From assembly GCA_902478865.1 (NCBI GenBank), contig CABSNA010000020.1, forward strand, positions 1 through 12,154: DNA of 12,154 nucleotides. Direction: 5' to 3'. A program made the translations under genes and the position numbers. The notes under the pieces are model-generated. The model was not told the origin of the DNA, ran no database searches, and saw only the letters and a list, made by a program, of their open reading frames with translations. Positions 7,335 to 12,154 of this stretch are shown here, piece by piece; the first letter of the stretch is position 1, and every line of letters starts with the position of its first letter. Source of the stretch: an uncultured Collinsella sp. Its GTDB lineage: Bacteria > Actinomycetota > Coriobacteriia > Coriobacteriales > Coriobacteriaceae.

Positions 7335-7382
7335 CCTCGCGAGGCCAAAATGATCCGTTTTCCTCCGTCCCCGGGGGATTAG
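7335..7382 (+). repeat. Leader repeat, copy 3
   Basis: This copy begins CCTCGCGAGGCC and continues into the 37-nt block identical to 7107-7143. It stands to the left of repeat A copy 2, showing that the same leader can precede either palindrome family. Confidence 0.8.
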
Positions 7383-7408
7383 AGGCTGTTACCAATACGG
7401 TGCCATTT

Positions 7409-7562
7409 CAAAACCATGCCGGATTTCGGGGCTAAAGCCAGAACCCTCATCCATACCCGCAAATTTTGAAAAATGGCGGGCCGTCTACCTGCGGTTTTGG
7501 TTTCGCGATTTTCGGCATGGTCGGGGGTTTGCTCTCCAGCCCCGTAAACTGGCATAGTTTTG
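7409..7562. repeat. Palindromic intergenic repeat, family A, copy 2
   Basis: Arms at 7409-7433 (CAAAACCATGCCGG...) and 7538-7562 match as inverted repeats at 21 of 25 positions. The core contains GTCTACCTGCGGTTTTG (7483-7499) and TTTTCGGCATGGTCGGGGGT (7509-7528). It aligns with the reverse complement of the core of copy 1 (43-196), although the outer flanks of the two copies have the same orientation. The core no longer forms the perfect hairpin found in family B. Confidence 0.7.
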
Positions 7563-7592
7563 TTCGCGACGGCACAACCGCGCATTCGCGCG

Positions 7593-7628
7593 CGGGGCCG
7601 GTGGGGCATTTTTGCCCCACCGGCCCCG
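7593..7628 (-). terminator. Strong stem-loop directly after echF
   Basis: A perfect 15-bp GC-rich stem (7593-7607, CGGGGCCGGTGGGGC, with 7614-7628) has a 6-nt A-rich loop in the minus-strand RNA. It begins 8 nt past the echF stop and marks the end of the ech operon. No T-tract follows on the minus strand, so intrinsic termination would be of the U-less type; 3'-end protection of the mRNA is the alternative. Confidence 0.7.
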
Positions 7629-7636
7629 TCTTCGCG

Positions 7637-7978
7637 CTACTCCGGCTTGGTTTCTACCGTGGGAGTCTTGTCCGCTGCGACTGGGGCGCGGGCAGTATCC
7701 ATAGTCAGGCAATGCTTGGGGCAGCTCTCGATGCACTCGCCGCACACCACGCAGGCATACGGATCGATCGACCACGTTCCACCCTTGCGATCGACCGCGA
7801 GCGCGCCCGCCGGGCAACGCCGTGCGCACATGCCGCAGCAGATGCACACATCCATGTCATTGACGATATGCCCGCGCAAGCGCTCGGGCGCCGCGAGCTT
7901 CTCCTGCGGATAGCAAACCGTGACCGACTGCTTGACCATAGAACCCAAGGCCGTCTTGGCAAATGTCAGCAAACTCAT
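7637..7978 (-). CDS. echF: Ech hydrogenase ferredoxin-like subunit EchF, 2x[4Fe-4S]
   Basis: This 113-residue iron-sulfur subunit is the likely electron entry point of the complex, relaying electrons from soluble ferredoxin to the small subunit. Two complete CxxCxxCxxxCP motifs are visible: C45, C48, C51, C55 and C76, C79, C82, C86, each ligating one [4Fe-4S] cluster. The extra C47 and C90 are not part of the motifs. The N-terminal stretch through SLLTFAKTALGSMVKQSVTV resembles the start of NuoI/HycF-type subunits. It is the last gene of the operon, as in canonical echABCDEF, and starts 7 nt after the echE stop. The upstream GGAAAGGTAGG gives only a moderate ribosome site, so translational coupling is possible. 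The Ala/Thr/Pro tail (98-113) is probably disordered. HycF/HyfH is the alternative name, but the gene order favours Ech. Confidence 0.92.
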   Translation of the reverse strand: MSLLTFAKTALGSMVKQSVTVCYPQEKLAAPERLRGHIVNDMDVCICCGMCARRCPAGALAVDRKGGTWSIDPYACVVCGECIESCPKHCLTMDTARAPVAADKTPTVETKPE

Positions 7979-7985
7979 GCCGCGC

Positions 7986-9074
7986 CTACCTTTCCGTGCA
8001 GCTAATGCAGGGGTCGATGGTCAGGATAATCATGGGAACGTTGGCAAGGAGCACGCCCTGCAGCGCATGCGTCAGACCCGCCAAGTTCTGCGACGTCGGC
8101 GTGCGCACGCGGAAACGGTCCAGGTTCTTGGTGCCGTTGCCGCGCACATAGTAATACGCCTCGCCGCGCGGCTGCTCAATCACAACCTCGCCGCGCGCGC
8201 CGTCGGCCGGTGTGAGCTTGGTACGCCCGCCGATGCCGTCGTGCGGAATCTTGCCGACAAGCTCCTTGATAATGTCCATGGCCTGCGTGACCTCGGCGCA
8301 ACGCACCTGGCAGCGGGCATAGCAGTCGCCATCGGTAGCAACGATGGGCTCAAATGCAGCCAGGTCCGCATAGGCACCGTCACCGAACATGCGCACGTCG
8401 TAATCCACGCCCGAGGCGCGGCCGAACGGGCCGACCATCGAAAGCTCCAGTGCATCTTTCTTGCTGATCACGCCCACGCCATGCAGGCGCTCGCCGCAGC
8501 TGGCGTCGTCCAAAAACGTATGCACCAGGGTCTCGTAGTCGGGACGCATGGCGTCGAGCGTCTGGACAATGCCCGCCAGCTCGGAGTCCTCAATGTCGTG
8601 CTTAAGGCCGCCGATCTCGTTAATCGAAAGGATCACGCGGCCGCCGCAGGTGCTCTCGAAGATCTTGAGAATCTGCTCGCGCAGGGTCCACGACCGATAG
8701 AACAGCGCCTCGAAGCCAAAGGCATCGGCGAGCAGGCCCAGCCACAGCAGGTGCGAGTGAATGCGCGAAAGCTCGTGCAAAATGGTACGGATATGCTGCA
8801 CGCGGCCAGGCACCTCGATGTCGAGCATGCGCTCGCAGGCGCTGGCATAGCCGTAGCTGTGGCCCACGGCGCAGATGCCGCAGATGCGCTCGGCGATGTA
8901 GCTAAACTGGTGCATGTCGCGCTTTTCGGTGAGCTTCTCGAGTCCGCGGTGCACAAAGCCGATCTGCGGAATTGCCTCGAGAACGCGGTCGTCCTCAATC
9001 ACCAGGTCCAGATGAAGCGGCTCGGGCAGCGCCGGGTGCTGCGGGCCAAACGGAATGACGGAGCGATGTGCCAT
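7986..9074 (-). CDS. echE: Ech [NiFe]-hydrogenase large subunit EchE
   Basis: This is the catalytic subunit, carrying the NiFe(CN)2CO centre that reduces protons or oxidises H2 on the cytoplasmic side. The family start FGPQHPALPEPLHLDL is at 9-24. The N-terminal nickel motif is R63-I-C65-G-I-C68-A-V-G-H72 and the C-terminal motif is DPC356-IS-C359-TER, so all four nickel cysteines are present. The 362 residues match stand-alone EchE/CooH; HycE and HyfG are longer because a NuoC-like part is fused in front. The protein ends at the R of CTER, so there is no C-terminal peptide for a maturation protease to remove; this lack is known for EchE and CooH. AGGAGG lies 10 nt before the ATG, and the gene begins 5 nt after echD. 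Active-site assembly would still need Hyp proteins, which are not in this window. Confidence 0.95.
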   Translation of the reverse strand: MAHRSVIPFGPQHPALPEPLHLDLVIEDDRVLEAIPQIGFVHRGLEKLTEKRDMHQFSYIAERICGICAVGHSYGYASACERMLDIEVPGRVQHIRTILHELSRIHSHLLWLGLLADAFGFEALFYRSWTLREQILKIFESTCGGRVILSINEIGGLKHDIEDSELAGIVQTLDAMRPDYETLVHTFLDDASCGERLHGVGVISKKDALELSMVGPFGRASGVDYDVRMFGDGAYADLAAFEPIVATDGDCYARCQVRCAEVTQAMDIIKELVGKIPHDGIGGRTKLTPADGARGEVVIEQPRGEAYYYVRGNGTKNLDRFRVRTPTSQNLAGLTHALQGVLLANVPMIILTIDPCISCTER

Positions 9075-9079
9075 GGGCC

Positions 9080-9766
9080 TTACGCCTCCTTTTTCTGCTT
9101 GTCGCGGGCGGCCTTGGCGGCAAGCGCCGCGCGGACCTTGGCTGCTTTCTCGGGATCCATGGCAGCGAGCTTTGCCTCCATCTCGGCAGCCTTGAGCGCG
9201 GCCTTCGCAGCAGCCTCATCGTGCTGAGCATCGGAGCCCGCGGCATCGCCGGCGCTCGCAGCGCCCTCCCCTGCAGCAGCCGCAGCAGCGGCGGCCTTTT
9301 CGGCAGCGGCCTTGCGCGCCTTGGCTTCGGCGGCGGCACGGACCTTCATGGCCTTCTCGCGCGCGGCCTTCACCTCGGGCGTGATAACGCTCATGGGCTC
9401 GGCAGTCGAGACCTGGTAGAAAAAGCCCTTAAAGTCGATCTGCATGTCGGTGATGGCAAGCCCAAACAGGTCGTGCGCTTCGTTCTCAAACGGAAATACC
9501 GCCGGATAGTACGAGCTGATGGACGGAATCTCCTGGTACTGGTCGATACCCTCGACCACCAGGCTTTCGATCGCATAGCTGCCGTCCTGCGCAATCTGCT
9601 CCTGAGCAGCACGAACGTTGATAAACGTATAGACCAAGCGATACGTGCCGTCGTCGACGTTGCGCTCGGCGTGCATTTGCACAAAGCGCGCGCCGACGCC
9701 CTTGAGCACCTGAACATGCGGCAGGAGCTCGTCGATCCCGACGGTGGTATAGATAGCCTTTTGCAT
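9080..9766 (-). CDS. echD: Ech hydrogenase NuoC-like subunit EchD with long Ala/Lys-rich tail
   Basis: This is the structural, NuoC/30-kDa-type subunit that docks the large subunit in the peripheral arm; it binds no cofactor. Residues 1-128 cover the normal domain, including the family signature in YPAVFPFENEAHDLFGL (87-103). Residues about 129-228 are an added low-complexity segment: Ala/Lys/Arg/Glu-rich and probably helical at 131-164 and 183-228, with a Gly/Ser/Asp hinge at 166-182 and a run of eight alanines at 158-165. EchD homologues normally stop at around 120 residues, so nearly half of this protein is unexplained. The ATG overlaps the echC stop (TAATG), and AAGGAGG lies inside the end of echC, so translation is probably coupled. 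Confidence 0.9.
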   Translation of the reverse strand: MQKAIYTTVGIDELLPHVQVLKGVGARFVQMHAERNVDDGTYRLVYTFINVRAAQEQIAQDGSYAIESLVVEGIDQYQEIPSISSYYPAVFPFENEAHDLFGLAITDMQIDFKGFFYQVSTAEPMSVITPEVKAAREKAMKVRAAAEAKARKAAAEKAAAAAAAAGEGAASAGDAAGSDAQHDEAAAKAALKAAEMEAKLAAMDPEKAAKVRAALAAKAARDKQKKEA

Positions 9767-10347
9767 TACTTGGCCTCCTTTGCAGCGGCGGGCGCACCGT
9801 CAGCCGCGCCTGCGTCGACACCGGCCCCGGCCCCCGCAGCAGCCACAAACCCGTCCTCGCCCAGCTCAACGCCACCGTCCCAGGTAGCAGCGCCGCCTAC
9901 GGTGAGCGGATCGCCGCCGGCGCGCATCACGGCCTCCTTCTGGTCCAAGATGCCGCACGCCTCAACGATGGCGTCGATCACGGTCTCGGGGCGAATGGCG
10001 CACCCGGGCGCGTACACATCCACGGGAATCGCGCGGTCCACGCCGCCGATCACGTTGTACGCATCGCGGAACACGCCGCCCGAACACGCGCAGATGCCGC
10101 ACGCCACCACGCACTTGGGCTCGAGCATCTGATTGTAGATCTGGCGCACGACGGGCAGGTTCTGGGCATTGACCGACCCCGTCACCAAAAAGATGTCCGC
10201 ATGCTTGGGGTTGCCGGTGTTGACCACGCCAAAGCGTTCCGCATCGAACAGCGGCGTGAGCGAGGCCAGCACCTCGATATCGCATCCGTTGCAGCTCGAG
10301 CCGTCGTAATGAATAACCCACGGCGAGCGCGACATTTTATGATCCAT
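9766..10347 (-). CDS. echC: Ech hydrogenase small subunit EchC (NuoB-like)
   Basis: This subunit carries the [4Fe-4S] cluster closest to the NiFe site and hands electrons from EchF to EchE. Cluster ligands are C19 and C22 (SCNGCDIE), C86 (in GICACSGG, 84-91) and C116 (in PGCAIRPE, 114-121), the NuoB/HycG pattern. The catalytic domain ends near residue 150. The last 40 or so residues (about 154-193) are Gly/Ala-rich (AAAGAGAGVDAGAADGAP) and look disordered. The ATG at 10347 is preceded by GGAGGC, which overlaps the echAB stop region, with a 12-nt gap between genes. An in-frame ATG four codons later (10335) is possible, but the ribosome site favours the first. Confidence 0.94.
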   Translation of the reverse strand: MDHKMSRSPWVIHYDGSSCNGCDIEVLASLTPLFDAERFGVVNTGNPKHADIFLVTGSVNAQNLPVVRQIYNQMLEPKCVVACGICACSGGVFRDAYNVIGGVDRAIPVDVYAPGCAIRPETVIDAIVEACGILDQKEAVMRAGGDPLTVGGAATWDGGVELGEDGFVAAAGAGAGVDAGAADGAPAAAKEAK

Positions 10348-10359
10348 GGATGCCGCCTC

Positions 10360-12154
10360 CTAAATAAACACGTCGACGAGGATGGGCATAAGGTTGAGCA
10401 GGCCAAACACCAGCGCCACACCCCATCCGAGCCTAAAGCAGCTGCGCCAGGTGCTGCGTGCGAAGGTGTTGTCGATCAGGACCTCGACAAAATACGTCGC
10501 GGCCATCACGACCAGGGCTACAACCCAGCTCACGGGGTTGTCCCAAACAAAGAACATGCCCACCCACATCAAAAACAGCACGGTCTCGCACCAGTGCATA
10601 AGGGTCATCTTGGCCAGGGTGCCGCCGCTCATCTCGGTGGCGACACCCTGGACAATCTCCTGATGCGCATGATGCGAGTACGAAAGGTCAAACGGCGACT
10701 TGCGCAGCTTGATGGTAAGCACCGCGAGCAACGCGAGGAAAATGGGTGCGCTGTACACGATGATGGGGGCCGACTGCCCCGTCACGGCGATGGAATCAAA
10801 GCTATCGGTGGCGAGATACAGGCCCACGCTCATCAGCAGAACGGCGGGCTCGTAACTCATAACCTGCAGCAACTCACGATCGGCGCCGACCTGCGCAAAC
10901 GGGCTTTGCGTCGAGGCGGACGCCAGCACCACAAAGATCGCGGCGAGCGTCACCATAAAAGCGCACAGCAGCGTGTTGGAGCCCGACACAAAGATGCCAC
11001 CGCCCACCACGGTAAAGATGAGTGCGCACGCCATATAGGTATCGTCCATGGTGTTTACGCTGGCAGGGGCTTTGCGCAGCAGCTTGGCAACGTCGTAGAA
11101 TGGCTGGAGCAGGCGCGGGCCCACGCGGCCCTGCATGCGGGCCGAAAGTTTGCGGTCGAGGCCGTCGATCAGGCCGCCCACAAGCGGCGCCAGCAGGGCA
11201 AACGCCACGGTGCCTATAAAGATGCCCACGACACCCGAACCTTCGAAATACTTGCCGCGCAGCACCGAGGGCGCACTCATGGCAAGCCGCTCGGGCCCAA
11301 TCCACGCGCAACACAGAAGCGCAAACAAGATAATGCTGCAGCACACGACGCTACCTGCGGGACCAATGCGCTTCTCACCAAGGGCGTCCTCCGAATACCA
11401 ATTGCGCTTTTCGGCCTTCACCTCGTGTCCCATCGAGCCGCGGAAATGGCGGTAATTGTCGGTTCCCACACCCGAAAGATATACGTTTACGTGCGGCTTG
11501 TTGCTCACGCGGAATGAAGTCAGCAGCACCACGGCGATAAACGCCACGATAACCACCATCAGATACATGGCGTCCTTGCCAATAACGTACGGCACGCGGC
11601 CAAACACCATGGCCAAGTAAGGCGACACCAGACCGCTCGAGATAACCGGAAACGCCACGCAGCACAGAATCAGCAGCGCGGCGATGGCGTTGAGCGCCAT
11701 CCATTCGGTCTTATGGACATTGACCTCAACGTTTTGAGCCGTGGGGTCGACGCCCGAAAGCTTGGCAAGCCACTTGCCCCAGAAGAAGAACGTCGCTGCC
11801 GAGCCAAAGGCCAGCACCATAATCATGAGCACGTTGCCGGTCTGTGCAAACGCCACCAGGGCGCCCCACTTGGACACGAGCATGCCAAACGGCGCCACGA
11901 ACATACCCATGATGCCCAGCATCATCAGGCGCGTCAGGTGCGGCATACGGCTGAACATGCCGTCCATGTCCTCGATATCGCGGCTGCCGATATGGTGCTC
12001 GGCCGTGCCCACGCACAGGAACAGCAGCGACTTTGCCACTGTGTGGAACAGGATCAGGAAGATGGCCGCCCACACGGCCTCGGGCGCGCCGACACCCAAG
12101 CAGGCACTGATGAGGCCCAAGTTGGAAATGGTGGAGTACGCGAGCACGCGTTTG
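10360..12154 (-). CDS. echAB: Ech hydrogenase membrane subunit, EchA-EchB fusion, 5' end outside window
   Basis: This is the membrane module that couples the redox reaction to H+ or Na+ translocation. The frame is open to the window edge. The first visible residues, K-R-V-L-A-Y-S-T-I-S (from 12153), are the internal NuoL/HyfB motif, so the GTG at 12147 is an internal valine and the true start lies beyond 12154. Numbering from that GTG, residues 1-285 are the C-terminal part of an antiporter-like EchA (FHTVAKSLLF at 34-43, about seven hydrophobic segments). Residues about 290-595 are a full NuoH/HycD-like EchB: DRKLSARMQGRVGPRLLQPF at 331-350, DRELLQVMSYEP at 423-434 with E425 and E433, and SPFDLSYSHHAHQEIVQGV at 484-502. 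No stop separates the two parts. A possible ATG at 11280 has no good ribosome site. The 306 residues of the second part equal a whole EchB. Gene order places this as echA+echB fused. Confidence 0.88.
   Translation of the reverse strand, partial: KRVLAYSTISNLGLISACLGVGAPEAVWAAIFLILFHTVAKSLLFLCVGTAEHHIGSRDIEDMDGMFSRMPHLTRLMMLGIMGMFVAPFGMLVSKWGALVAFAQTGNVLMIMVLAFGSAATFFFWGKWLAKLSGVDPTAQNVEVNVHKTEWMALNAIAALLILCCVAFPVISSGLVSPYLAMVFGRVPYVIGKDAMYLMVVIVAFIAVVLLTSFRVSNKPHVNVYLSGVGTDNYRHFRGSMGHEVKAEKRNWYSEDALGEKRIGPAGSVVCCSIILFALLCCAWIGPERLAMSAPSVLRGKYFEGSGVVGIFIGTVAFALLAPLVGGLIDGLDRKLSARMQGRVGPRLLQPFYDVAKLLRKAPASVNTMDDTYMACALIFTVVGGGIFVSGSNTLLCAFMVTLAAIFVVLASASTQSPFAQVGADRELLQVMSYEPAVLLMSVGLYLATDSFDSIAVTGQSAPIIVYSAPIFLALLAVLTIKLRKSPFDLSYSHHAHQEIVQGVATEMSGGTLAKMTLMHWCETVLFLMWVGMFFVWDNPVSWVVALVVMAATYFVEVLIDNTFARSTWRSCFRLGWGVALVFGLLNLMPILVDVFI

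Noticed and set aside
7920..9227. Plus-strand frame of 435 codons, and others at 9068-10132 and 10201-11517, opposite the ech genes
   Set aside because: They are shadows of well-conserved hydrogenase genes in high-GC DNA. They have Arg/His/Ala-rich random composition and no supported ribosome sites.
11278..11280. A separate echB gene starting at the ATG at 11280
   Set aside because: There is no stop codon before it in frame, and the preceding bases TTGGGCCCGAGCGGCTTGCC contain no clear ribosome site. An internal start cannot be fully excluded.
12145..12147. GTG at 12147 as the start of the membrane subunit
   Set aside because: The codons before it read K-R in frame and continue the conserved KRVLAYSTIS motif of NuoL/HyfB-type proteins, so the gene continues past the window edge.

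Overview
The window most likely comes from a gut Coriobacteriia genome, probably Collinsella or a close relative. This is an inference from three things: an Ech-type energy-converting [NiFe] hydrogenase, a giant LPxTG-anchored VWA/pilin-repeat surface protein, and high-GC intergenic palindromic repeats. No rRNA, tRNA or housekeeping marker is present to prove it. All six supported genes lie on the minus strand. I see no credible plus-strand gene.

Layout in plus coordinates. Positions 1-585 are non-coding: two large palindromic repeats (43-196 and 229-449), then two stem-loops that probably end the adhesin transcript. Positions 586-6888 hold one 2100-residue surface protein: signal peptide, VWA domain with an intact MIDAS, an unassigned region, ten FctA/Spy0128-like domains each with a plausible Lys/Glu/Asn isopeptide triad, a Pro-rich stalk and an LPTTG sorting signal. 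Positions 6889-7636 are non-coding: a cluster of TGAGACA boxes upstream of the adhesin, then two more palindromic repeats of the same families, so the order is A-B-[adhesin]-B-A. Positions 7637-12154 hold the distal part of an ech operon in the canonical order A-B-C-D-E-F, transcribed right to left. It is cut off at the right edge inside the antiporter-like subunit.

How the genes work together. EchF (2x[4Fe-4S]) passes electrons to the EchC/EchE hydrogenase module, with EchD as the NuoC-like structural partner. The EchA/EchB membrane module couples ferredoxin oxidation and H2 formation to ion translocation. In this genome the EchA-like and EchB-like parts form one continuous reading frame, EchE ends exactly at its last active-site motif with no maturation peptide, and EchC and EchD carry Ala-rich low-complexity tails. 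The adhesin is a separate transcription unit with no visible functional link to Ech.

The observations most worth following are: the adhesin as a cassette between roughly 200-bp direct copies of one repeat; the core of repeat family A lying in opposite orientations within same-oriented flanks at its two copies; the echA-echB fusion; and the operator-like TGAGACA cluster upstream of the adhesin.
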